From Streptomyces sp. TG1A-8 (GTDB lineage: Bacteria > Actinomycetota > Actinomycetes > Streptomycetales > Streptomycetaceae), in NCBI RefSeq assembly GCF_030499535.1, contig NZ_JASTLB010000001.1, positions 620,001-684,000 of the forward strand: a stretch of 64,000 nt of DNA, in the 5' to 3' direction. The notes beneath the pieces are model-generated. The model saw only the letters and a program-made list of their open reading frames with translations, made no database searches and was not told the DNA's origin. How positions within the stretch are numbered: position 1 is the first letter of the stretch; each line of letters begins with the position of its first letter. Shown piece by piece: positions 39,701 to 51,700 of the stretch. The position numbers and the translations under genes are program-made.

Positions 39701-42700
39701 GAGCGCGAGGCCGACGGCCTCCGGTCCCCGCTGCACCATGCGGACGCGGACCGCGCGGGCGCCGACGGCGTCCAGCCGCACGTCGCTCCAGGAGAAGGGC
39801 AGCCGTCCGGCGTCCTTCATGGGGACGAACATGACCGCGTGCAGCGCCGCGTCCAGCAGGGCCGGGTGCAGGTCGAACGCGTCGGGCGCCGGGTCGGCGT
39901 CGTCGGGCAGCGCGACCTCGGCGAAGACCTCCTCGCCGCGCGTCCACACCCGGGTGAGCCCCTGGAAGAGCGGGCCGTACAGGTGGCCGCGGTCGGCGAA
40001 GTTCTCGTAGAAGCCGTCCAGGGGCACCTCCTCGGCGTCCCGCGGCGGCCAGGCGGTGAAGTCGTACGGTGTCTCGGCGGGTTCTGCCGCCGGGGTGAGC
40101 AGGCCGGTGGCGTGCAGGGTCCACGGCGCGCCGGGGCCGGCGTCCTCGCGCCGACCGTGCACCGTCACCGGCCGGGCGCCGCTGGCGTCGGGCGCGGCCA
40201 CCCGGACCTGTACCTGGACGCCGCCGCGCTCGGGCAGGGTGAGCGGGGCCAGGATGGTCAGTTCGCCGATGTGCTCGCAGCCGACCTGGGCGCCGGCGTG
40301 CAGGGCCAGGTCGAGGAAGCCGGTCGCCGGGAACAGGGCGGTGCTGGTGAGCGCGTGCTCCCGCAGCCAGGGGTGGCTGCCCAGGCCGAGCCGGCCGGTG
40401 AGCAGGCAGCTGTCTCCGTCCGCGAGGTCCACGGCGGCGCCCAGCAGGGGGTGGCCGCTCGCACCGAGGCCCGCGGTCGTGACGTCGCCCAGCAGGACGG
40501 GCGGCTTCGGCCAGAACCGGCGGCGCTGGAAGGGGTAGGTGGGCAGTTCGGCGACGCGGGCGCCGGTGCCGTCGAAGACGCGGGCCCAGTCGACGCCGAC
40601 GCCCTTGGTGAAGGCGCGGGCGAGGGCGTCGAGCAGGGCGTCGCGCTCGGCGCGGTCCTTGCGCAGGGCGGGCACCAGCAGGGTGCCGTCGGTGTCGGTC
40701 AGGCAGCCCTCGGCCAGTGCGGTGAGGGTGCCGTCGGGGCCGATCTCCAGGAAGCGGGTGACGCCGAGCCCGGCGAGTTCCCGCACGCCGTCGGCGAAGC
40801 GGACGGCCTCGCGGACGTGACGGACCCAGTAGTCGGCGCACTGCAGTTCGCCGGGTGCGGCGGGCCGCCCCGACACCAGGGAGACGACGGCCATGCGCGG
40901 CGGCGCGTAGGCGAGTTGTTCGGTGACGGTGCGGAACTCGGCCAGCATCGGTTCCATCAGGGGCGAGTGGAAGGCGTGGCTGACCCGCAGGCGCGTGGTG
41001 CGCCGCCCGTCGGCCGCGAGCGCGGCGGCGACCTCGTCCACCGCGTCCCGCGCGCCGGAGACCACCACGGCCCGGGGCCCGTTCACGGCGGCGATCCCGG
41101 CCCCGTCGCGGTCCTCCAGCAGGGCGAGGACCTCCTCCTCGGTCGCCTCCACCGCGACCATCGCCCCACCGGGCGGCAACTGCTGCATCAGCCGGCCGCG
41201 GGCGCCCACCAGGGCGCACGCGTCCGCCAGCGACAGCACGCCCGCCACGTGCGCGGCGGCGATCTCACCCACCGAATGCCCGGCGACGAAGTCGGGGCGC
41301 ACGCCCCAGGATTCGACCAGCCGGTAGAGCGCGACCTCGACGGCGAAGAGGGCGGGCTGGGTCCACCGGGTCTCGTCCAGCGGTCCGGCGTCCGTGCCGA
41401 AGACGACCTCGCGCAGCTCGTCGCCCAGGTGGGCGCACACGGCGTCGAAGGCGTCGGCGAAGACGGGGAACGCCCCGTACAGCTCCCGGCCCATGCCCGG
41501 ACGCTGCGCGCCCTGACCGGAGAAGAGGAAGGCCAGTTTGCCCTCGCCGCGGTGGACGCCGGTGACGGCGTGCGGTCCGCTCTCGCCGGTGGCCAGCAGG
41601 CGCAGTCCGTCCACGAGTGCGGCGCGCTCGGCCCCGAGGACGACGGCGCGGTGCTCGAACACGGCCCGGGTCGAGGCCAGGGACAGTCCGAGGTCGGCGG
41701 CGCCGAGGCCGGGGTGCTCCTGGAGGTGGTGGAGCAGCTGCTCCGCCTGGGCGCGCAGGGCGTCGCGGCTGCGGGCGGTCACCACCCAGGGCAGGGTGCC
41801 CGGGGTGCCGGCCGTCCGGTCGTCGCCGGCCGGGGTGCCGGTGTCCGCTCCGGCCGGGCCGGGCTGCGCGGGCGGGGCCTCCAGGATGACGTGCGCGTTG
41901 GTACCGCTGATGCCGAACGAGGACACACCCGCCCGCCGCGGACGGTCCCCCGTCCCCGGCCACGCACGCGCCTCGGTCAGCAGCTCCACCGCACCCGCCT
42001 CCCAGTCCACGTGCGAGGAGGGACGGTCCACGTGCAACGTCGCCGGCAGCACACCGTGCCCCAACGCCAGCACCATCTTCATCACACCCGCCACACCGGC
42101 ACCCGCCTGCGTGTGACCCACGTTCGACTTCACCGACCCCAGCCACAACGGCCGCCCCGCAGGACGCCCCTGGCCATAAGTCGCCAGCAACGCCTGCGCC
42201 TCGATCGGATCACCCAGCGTCGTACCCGTACCGTGCGCCTCCACCGCATCCACCTCGGTGGCGTCCACGCCCGCGTCCGCCAGAGCGGCGCGGATCACCC
42301 GCTGCTGGGAGGGACCATTGGGGGCGCTCAGCCCGTTGGAGGCGCCGTCCTGGTTGACCGCGCTGCCACGCACCACCGCCAGCACCCGGTGGCCGTGGCG
42401 GCGGGCGTCGGAGAGGCGCTCCACGAGCAGCAGGCCGCCGCCCTCGGAGAAGCCGGTGCCGTCGGCGGCGTCCGCGAACGCCTTGCACCGCCCGTCCGCC
42501 GCCAGACCGCGCTGCCGGCTGAAGTCCACGAACAGTCCCGGCGACGCCATCACCGTCACACCGCCGGCCAGCGCGAGATCACACTCACCCGACCGCAGCG
42601 AACGCACCGCCAGGTGCAGCGCCACCAGCGACGCACTGCACGCGGTGTCCACCGTCACCGCGGGCCCTTCCAGACCGAAGGTGTACGACAGCCGGCCCGA

Positions 42701-45700
42701 GACGACGCTGGCCGCGTTGCCGGTGAGCAGGTAGCCCTCGTAGTCCTCGCCGGAGGCGGCGAGCATGCCGGTGTAGTCCTGGCCGTTGGTGCCGGCGAAC
42801 ACGCCGGTGCGGCTGCCGCGCAGCGTGCGCGGGTCGAGGCCGGCCCGCTCGAACGCCTCCCAGGCCATCTCCAGCAGCAGCCGCTGCTGCGGGTCCATCG
42901 CCACCGCCTCGCGCGGGGAGATGTTGAAGAAGGCCGGGTCGAAGCCGCCCACGTCCTCCAGGAAGCCGCCGGTGCGGGTGTAGACGGTGCCGGGCTTGCC
43001 GGGCTCGGGGTCGTAGAGGGCGTCGAGGTCCCAGCCGCGGTCCTCGGGGAACGGGACGAGGCCCTCCTCGCCGTCCGTCAGCATCCGCCACAGCTGGTCC
43101 GGGGTGCTGATGCCGCCGGGGAAGCGGCAGGCCATGGCCACGATGGCGATCGGGTCGTCGTCGTGGGCGGCGGGACGCGGCGCCGCCGGCACGGCGGCGG
43201 GCGCGGCGGCGTCGCCGGCGACTTCGGCCAGCAGGAAGTCGGCCAGCGCCCGGCAGGTGGGGTGGTCGAAGACGAGGGTGCTGGGCAGGCGCAGACCGGT
43301 GACGCGGTTCATGCCGTTGCGCAGTTCGACCGCGGTGAGCGAGTCGATGCCGAGGTCCGTGAAGGGCCGCTCGGGCTCGACCGCCTCGGCGGACGCGTGT
43401 CCGAGGACCGCGGCGACGTGGCCGCGGACGATGTCCAGCACGGCGCCGGCCCGCTCGTAGTCGGGCAGGGCCGCGAGGTGGGCGCGCAGCGAGGAGGGGG
43501 CGGCGGCCGGTGCGGTCGCGGCGGTCCCGCCGAGCGCCTCCAGCGCCCGCCGGGCGTCGGGGAGTTCGTCCAGGAGGTGGCTGGTGCGCGGCGCGGTGAA
43601 GGAGGGCGCGTAGGTGTCCCAGCGGATGTCGGTGACCACGACGTGGGTGTCGTCGAGGTCCAGGGCGCGGCCGAGGGCTCCGCAGGCGGTGGCGGTGTCC
43701 ATGGGGTGGACGCCGTAGCGGCGCATGCGCTCGCCGGCCGCGTCGCCGACCATGCCGCCGTCGGCCCACAGGCCCCAGGAGACCGCGGTGGCGGGCAGGC
43801 CCTCGGCGCGGCGCTCCTCGGCGAGGGCGTCGAGGTAGGTGTTGCCGGGCGCATAGTTGGCCAGTCCGGCGCCGCCCAGGACGCCCGCGGTGGAGGAGAA
43901 CAGGACGAACGCGGACAGCTCCAGGTCGCGGGTCAGCTCGTGCAGGGTACGGGCGGCACCGGCCTTGCCGCGCAGCACGGGGTCCATCCGGCCGGGGGTG
44001 AGGGCGTCGATGACGCCGTCGTCGAGCGAGCCCGCCGCGTGGAAGACCGCGTCCAGCGGCCGGTTGGCGGGTACGGAGTCGAGGAGGCGGCGCAGCGCGT
44101 CGCGGTCGGCCACGTCGCAGGCTTCGAGGCGGACCTCGACGCCGCGGGCCTCCAGTTCGGCGCGCAGCTCGTCGGCGCCGGGCGCGCCGGGGCCGCGCCG
44201 GGAGGCGAGCAGCAGCCGGGTGGCGCCCCGGTCGGCGAGCCAGCGGGCGACGTGCCGGCCGAGGGCACCGGTGCCGCCGGTGACCAGGACGGTGCCGCGC
44301 GGCCGCCACTGCTCGTCCGGGTCCTGGGCGCCGGGGGCGTGCGCCAGGCGGCGTCCGTAGGCACCGGAGGCGCGCAGGGCGATCTGGTCCTCCTGGCCGG
44401 GGTCGGCGAGGACGGCGGCCAGGCGGGTGCCGACGCGGGCGTCGAGCGTGGCGGGCAGGTCGATCAGGCCGCCCCACCGTTCGGAGTGTTCCAGGGCGGC
44501 GACCCGGCCGAAGCCCCACACCAGGGCCTGGGCGGTGTCGGGGGCCGGGTCGGCGGAGGCGGTGCGGACCGCTCCGGTGGTGGCGCACCACAGGGGGGCG
44601 TCGGTGCCGAGGTCGCCGAGCGCCTGGACGAGGGCGAGGGTGGCGGCCAGTCCGGCCGGGACGGCCGGGTGGCCGGGGTGCGGGCGGGTGTCCAGGGCGA
44701 GCAGGGACAGCACGCCCCGCGGGGTCTCGTCGGCGGCGCCGGTCGCGGTGAGCAGCGCGGCCAGCGCGGCCCGGTCGGCGGCCGCGTCGTCGGCGGCCAC
44801 CGTCACCCGGCGCACCTCGCGGGCACCGCCGGCGGTGAGGGCGTCGGCGACCGCGCCCGTCAGGCCGGCGTGGGCCCCGGGGTCGGCGGGTTCCACCAGC
44901 AGCCAGGTGCCGGAGAGGGTTGCGGCGGTGCTGCGGGTGAGCGGGCTCCAGGCGATGGTGTACCGCAGGGCGTCGGCGGCGGCGCGTTCCCGGCCGGTGC
45001 GCCGCCAGGACGACAGGGCGGGCAGGACGGTGCCGAGGGGGGCGTCGGCGGGCAGGTCGAGCGCCTCGGCGAGGGCTTCGAGGTCCTCCTCCTCGACGGT
45101 CCGCCAGAAGCGGGCCTCGACGGAGCCGGCGGTCGGGGCGCCGCTCGCGGCGAGGTCGGCCGCGGCGGCCTCGCGGACGTTCGGCCAGTACCGGCGGTGC
45201 TCGAACGGGTAGGTCGGCAGGTCGGTGCGGCGGGCGCCGGTCCCGGCGAACACCGCCTCCCAGTCGACGGCCACGCCGTGCACGTGGGCGTCGGCGGCGG
45301 CGGCCAGGAACTGGCGCAGGCCGCCCTGGTCGCGGCGCAGGGAGCCGAGGACGGCGCCGGTGACGCCCAGGTCGTCCAGGACGTCGCGCAGGCCGACGGC
45401 GAGCACGGGGTGCGGGCCGACCTCGATGAAGGCGCGGTGTCCGGCCGCGACGAGTCCGCGCACGGCCTCCTCGAAGCGGACGGTCTCGCGCAGGTTGGCG
45501 TACCAGTAGCCGGCGTCGAGGCCCTCGGTGTCCTGCCAGTCGCCGGTGAGCGAGGACCGGAAGGGGATCTCGGCCTCGCGGGGCCGGATGCCGTCGAGGG
45601 CGTCCAGGACCGTGTCGTGGATCGCCTCGACCTGCGGGGAGTGGGAGCCGTAGTCGACGGCGACCTTGCGGGCGCGGACACCGTCCCCGGTGAGCGCGGT

Positions 45701-48700
45701 GAACAGCTCGTCCAGGGCGTCGGCCGCGCCGGAGACCACCACGGAGACGGGTCCGTTGACCGCCGCGACGGCGAGCCGGCCGGCCCAGGGGGCCATCCGG
45801 GCGCGGGTCTCCTCGGCGGACAGCGGCACGGACATCATGCCGCCGGTTCCGGCGATCCGGGTGATGGCGCGGCTGCGCAGGGCGACGACGCGGGCGCCGT
45901 CCTCCAGGGTGAGCCCGCCGGCCACGCAGGCGGCGGCGATCTCGCCCTGGGAGTGGCCGACGACGGCGGCGGGGCGGACCCCCACCGAGCGCCACAGCCC
46001 GGCGGTGGCCACCATCACGGCCCACAGGGCGGGCTGGACGACGTCGACGCGGGCGAGGTCGGCGGCGTCCTCGTCGCCGCGGAGCACGGCGGTGAGCGAC
46101 CAGTCGACGTACGGGGCGAGGGCCCGCTCGCACTGCTCGATCAGCTCGGCGAACACCGGTGACTCGGCGAGGAGTTCGCGGGCCATGCCGGCCCACTGGG
46201 CGCCTTGTCCGGGGAAGACGAGCACCGGTTCGGCGGCCGCCGGCACGGCGCCCGCGACGAGCGCGGGCGCGGTGAGCGGTCCGTCGGCGGCGAGGGCGGC
46301 CAGTGCCTCGTCCAGCTCCCCGGCGGTGCCGGCGAGGACGGCGGCCCGGTGCTCGAAGGCGGAGCGGGCGCAGGCCAGGGTGTAGGCGACGTCGGTGAGG
46401 GCCGTGCCGGGCGCCGTCCTGAGGTGCGTGCGCAGCCGGGCGGCCTGGGCGCGCAGGGCGGCCGGGGTCCGGGCGGACAGCAGCACGGGCAGGGCCGGGA
46501 GGTCCCGGGCGGGCGCGGGGTGTTCGTCGGCGTCGTCGGGCGCCTGCTCGACGATGACGTGGGCGTTGGTGCCGCTCATGCCGAAGGAGGACACGCCCGC
46601 CCGGCGGGGCCGGCCGGTGTCGGGCCAGGCCTGCTCCTCGGTGAGCAGGCGGACCCGCCCGGCGCTCCAGTCGACGTGCGGGGTGGGGTTCTCGGCGTAC
46701 AGGGTGCGCGGCAGGACGCCGGCCCGCAGTGCCATGACCGTCTTGATGACGCCGCCCACGCCGGCCGCGGCCTGGCTGTGCCCGATGTTGGACTTCAGCG
46801 AGCCGAGCCACAGCGGGCGGTCCTCGGGCCGGTCCTGGCCGTAGGTGGCGAGCAGCGCCTGGGCCTCGATGGGGTCGCCGAGGGTGGTGCCGGTGCCGTG
46901 CGCCTCGACGGCGTCCACGTCGGCCGGGGAGAGCCCGGCGGAGGCCAGCGCCTGGCGGATGACGCGCTGCTGGGCCGGGCCGTTGGGGGCGGTCAGGCCG
47001 TTGGAGGCGCCGTCCTGGTTGAGGGCGGAGCCGCGGATGACGGCGAGGACCCGGTGGCCGTTGCGCCGGGCGTCGGAGAGGCGTTCCAGGACGACCATGC
47101 CGACGCCCTCGGCCCAGCTGGCGCCGTCGGCGTCCGCGGAGAACGGCTTGCAGCGGCCGTCCGGGGCGAGGGCCCGCTGCCGGCTGAACTCGATGAGGGA
47201 GCCGGGCGTCGACATCACGGTGACGCCGCCGGCCAGCGCCAGGGAGCACTCGCCCTGCCGCAGGGCCTGGGCGGCCAGGTGCAGGGCCACCAGGGAGGAG
47301 GAGCAGGCGGTGTCGACGGAGACGGCCGGGCCCTCCAGGCCGAGCGCGTAGGCGACGCGGCCGGACAGCACGCTGGGCGAGTTGCCGGTGCCGACGTAGC
47401 CCTCGAAGTTGTCCTCGGCGGCGGCGAGGATCGTGACGTAGTCCTGGTAGGTGACGCCCGCGTACACGCCCGTGCGGGTGCCGCGGGCGGCGGCCGGGTC
47501 GATCCCGGCGCGTTCCAGCGCCTCCCAGGAGACCTCCAGCAGCAGGCGCTGCTGCGGGTCCATCGCCAGGGCCTCGCGCGGGCTGATCGCGAAGAACGCC
47601 GGGTCGAAGCGGCTGGCGTCGTGCAGGAAGCCGCCCTCGCGGGTGTAGACGGTCCCGGGGTGGTCGGGGTCGGGGTGGTAGAGGCGCTCGGGGTTCCAGT
47701 TGCGGTCGGTGGGCAGCGGCGAGATGCCGTCCTGTCCGGCGCGGACCAGCTCCCACAGGTCCTCGGGGCCGGCGATGCCGCCCGGGTAGCGGCAGGCCAT
47801 GCCGACGACGGCGATCGGGTCGTCGTCCACGGGCCGCGCCGCGGCGGCGGTGGCGGCACCGTCGGCCGCGGTGCCGAATAGGTCGCCGGCCAGGTGGCGG
47901 GCGAGCACCGCCGGGGTGGGGTGGTCGAAGACGAGGGTGGCGGGCAGGGTGACGCCGAGGGCGGTGCTGAGGGAGTTGCGCAGCTCCACGGCGGTCAGCG
48001 AGGTGAGGCCGAGGTCGGTGAACGGCCGCTGGGGTTCGACCTCGTCGGGGCCGTCGTGGCCGAGGACGGCCGCGACCCGGTCGCGGACGACGGCGAGCAG
48101 CGCGCGTTCGCGTTCCGCGGCGGACCGGCCGGCCAGCCGCTCCAGCGGGCCGCCCGCCGGCTGGGTGCGGGCGGCGGCCCGCCGCCGTACGGGCCCGGTG
48201 TCACCGGCGGTGGCGTCCTGCACGGCCTGCGCGGCCTGGGACCGCCGGCCGGTTCCGGCCTCCGCGGCCCGGGTCCGCGGGGCGGGTACGGCCGTGGTGT
48301 CGGACACCGGGCGCAGCAGCAGGGAGCCGACGGCGAGGACCGGGTCGCCCACGGCGTCCGCGGCGGTCAGCGCCAGGGTGTCGGGGCCGGTGCGTTCCAG
48401 CCGGACCCGCAGCGTGGTGGCGCCGGTGGCGTACAGCCGGGCCCGGCCGGCGGAGAACAGCACGCGTCCGTCGCCGAACCCTTCGAACACGCCGAGGCCG
48501 AGCGGGTGCAGGGCGGCGTCGAGGAGGGCGGGGTGCAGGTCGTAGCGTGCGGCGGCGTCCTCCTCGGATCCGGGCAGCGCGACCTCGGCGTACACGGCGG
48601 CGCCGTCGGACCAGGCGGCCAGCAGCCCCCGGAAGACGGGTCCGTAGTCGAGTCCGGCCGCCGCGAGCCGGGTGTACAGGTCCTCGGTGGGGATCTCCCG

Positions 48701-51700
48701 CGCCCCGGCGGGCGGCCACGCGGTGAGGTCGTGGTCCGGGGCGGGCCCGGCGGCCGGGGTGAGGAGTCCGCCGGCGTGCCGGGTCCACGGCGTGCCGGAT
48801 TCGGCGGTGGCGGGGCGGGCGTACACGCCGAAGGCCCGGGTACCGCGCGCGTCCGGTGCCTCGACGCGCACCTGCAGGGTGACGGCGTCCCGCCCGGGCA
48901 GCGTGAGCGGGTTCTCCAGGGTCAGTTCGCCGACCTCGGCGCAGCCGGTGTGGGCGCCCGCGCGCAGGGCGAGTTCGAGGAAGGCGGTGCTCGGTACGAC
49001 GGCCTCGCCGCCGATCCGGTGCCCGGCCAGCCAGGCGGGCGCGTCGGCCGACAGCCGGCCGGTGAGCACGAGGGTGCCGTCGACGGCGGACGGGACGAGG
49101 GCGCCGAGCATCGGGTGGCCGGCGGTGAGCAGTCCGAGCGCGGCCGGGTCGCCCTGGCCGGCCGGGACCTCGATCCAGTAGGAGCGGTGCTGGAAGGCGT
49201 AGGTGGGCAGCTCCACCGGCCGCGAGCCGGGCGCCGTGGCGTCCAGGACGGCGTGCCAGTCGACCGGGACCCCGCGGGTGTGCAGGGCGCCGACGGACGC
49301 CAGCAGGGTGGCCGCCTCGGGGCGGTCCTCGCGCAGGGCGGGCACGGCGAGCAGGCCGGCGGTGCCCCGGGCGCCCTCGGCGAGCGCCGTCAGGGTGGCG
49401 TCGGGGCCGAGTTCGAGGAGCCGGTCGACGTGGTGGGCCTCCAGCCAGGCCAGGCCGTCGGCGAAGCGCACGGTCCGGCGGATGTGCGCGACCCAGTGCT
49501 CGACGCTGGTCAGTTCGCCGGCGGCGGCCACCCGGCCGGTCAGGTTGGTGACGACGGGGATGCGGGGCTCGGCGTAGGCGACGCCGGCGGCGACGGCGCG
49601 GAACTCCTCCAGCATCGGTTCCATCAGCGGGGAGTGGAAGGCGTGGCTGACCCGCAGCCGCGCGGTCCGGCGCCCCCGGGCTGCGAGCCGGGCGGCGACC
49701 TCCAGAACGCCGTCCTGGGCGCCTGCGACGACCACCGAACGGGGGCCGTTGACGACCGCGACGGACACGTCGTCCGCGCGTCCCTCCAGCAGCGGCAGCA
49801 CCTCGGCCTCGGACGCCTCGACGGCGACCATCGCGCCGCCCGCGGGCAGCGCCTGCATCAGCCGGCCCCGGGCGGCGACCAGACGGCAGGCGTCGGCCAG
49901 TGACATCACGCCGGCGACGTGGGCGGCGGCGAGTTCCCCGACGGAGTGCCCGAGCAGGTGGCCGGGGCGCACGCCCCAGGATTCCAGGAGCCGGAACTGG
50001 GCGACCTCGACGGCGAACAGGGCGGGCTGCGCGTACTCGGTGCGGGCCAGCACCTCGGCGTCGTCGCCGAGGACCACGTCGGCGAGCGGTCGCGGCAGCA
50101 GGCCGTCGAAGTGCGCGCAGACGGCGTCGAAGGCGTCGGCGTACGCGGGGAAGGCCGCGTACAGCTCGCGTCCCATGCCCGGCCGCTGCGTGCCCTGGCC
50201 GGCGAACAGGAACGCCGTGCCGCCCTCGGCGAGGGTGTCGCCGGTGACGGCGCCGGAGCCGGGGCGCCCGGCGGCCAGGGCGCCCAGGTTCCGCAGCAGT
50301 TCGGCGCGGTCGCCGCCGACGACGACGGCCCGGTGCTCCAGTGGTGCGCGGGTGAAGGCCAGGGCGTGGGCGACGTCGGCCGGGCGCAGGTCGGGTCGCC
50401 GTTCGACGTGGTCCAGCAGCCGGGCGGCCTGGTCCCGCAGGGCGGCCTCGCCGCGGGCGGACAGCAGCCAGGGCAGGGGCGTGCCGGGGGCGCTGTCCGC
50501 ACCGGCCGGGACCGGGCCGGACACCGGTTCGGCGGGAGCGGCGGGGGCTTGGGCGGACGGGCCGGCGGACATCCCGGCGAAAGACCCGGCGGCGTCTTCC
50601 GCGGGCGGTTCCGTCAGGACGACGTGGGCGTTGGTGCCGGAGACGCCGAAGGCGGAGACGCCCGCGCGGCGGGGCCGTTCGCCGCGCGGCCACTGGACGG
50701 CCTCGTCCAGCAGGCGGACGTGACCGGCGCTCCAGTCGACGCGCGAGGAGGGCTCGGTGGCGTGCAGGGTGCGGGGCAGCGTGTCCTCCCGCAGGGCCAG
50801 CACCATCTTGATGATGCCCACAGCACCCGCCGCGGCCTGGGTGTGGCCGAGGTTGGACTTGACCGAGCCGAGCCACAGGGGGCGGTCCTCGGGCCGGTCC
50901 TGGCCGTAGGTGGCGAGCAGGGCCTGGGCCTCGATGGGGTCGCCGAGGACGGTGCCGGTGCCGTGCGCCTCCACGGCGTCCACGTCGGCCGGGGCCAGGC
51001 CGGCCGCGGCCAGCGCCTGGCGGATGACGCGCTGCTGCGAGGGGCCGTTGGGGGCGGTCAGGCCGTTGGAGGCGCCGTCCTGGTTGACGGCCGTGCCGCT
51101 GACGACGGCGAGGACCCGGTGGCCGTTGCGCCGGGCGTCGGACAGCCGCTCCACGACCAGGACGCCCACGCCCTCGGACCAGCCGGTGCCGTCGGCGCCG
51201 TCGGAGAACGCCTTGCAGCGGCCGTCCGGGGCGAGACCGCCCTGGAGGCTGAACTCGACGAAGGCACCCGGGTCGGCCATCACGGTGACACCGCCGGCCA
51301 GGGCCAGGTCGCACTCCCCCGACCTGAGGGACTGCGCTGCCAGGTGCAGCGCGACCAGGGAGGAGGAGCAGGCGGTGTCGACGGTGACCGCGGGCCCTTC
51401 CAGGCCGAGCGTGTAGGCGATGCGCCCGGACACCACGCTGCCGGCCTGGCCGGTGAGCAGATGGCCCCCGAGCCCTTCGGGGACCTCCCGCAGCCCGGCC
51501 GCGTAGCCGGAGCTGCCCGCACCCACGAACACGCCGGTGCGGGAGCCCTTCAGCGCGGTCGGCGCGATGCCGGCCCGCTCCAGGGCCTCCCAGGAGGTCT
51601 CCAGGACGAGCCGCTGCTGCGGATCGAGCGCCTGCGCCTCGCGCGGGCTGATGCCGAAGAACGCGGCGTCGAAGGCGGAGGCGTCGGCGAGGAAGCCGCC

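Larger units (their letters stand above)
36945..43160 (-). other. PKS-A module 5: KS-AT(malonyl)-DH-ER-KR-ACP (fully reducing)
   Basis: The KS has VDTACSAS, and the AT has GHSVG (Ser6564) and HAFH. The DH has [12 protein letters not shown]: the catalytic His6870 is present but the usual Gly of HxxxGxxxxP is Ser. HPALLDAA is intact. The ER has [15 protein letters not shown] for NADPH (about residue 7465). The KR has GGLGGLG, LAD and NYSAANA. The ACP has GFDSL (Ser7962). The predicted unit is fully saturated. Confidence 0.9.
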
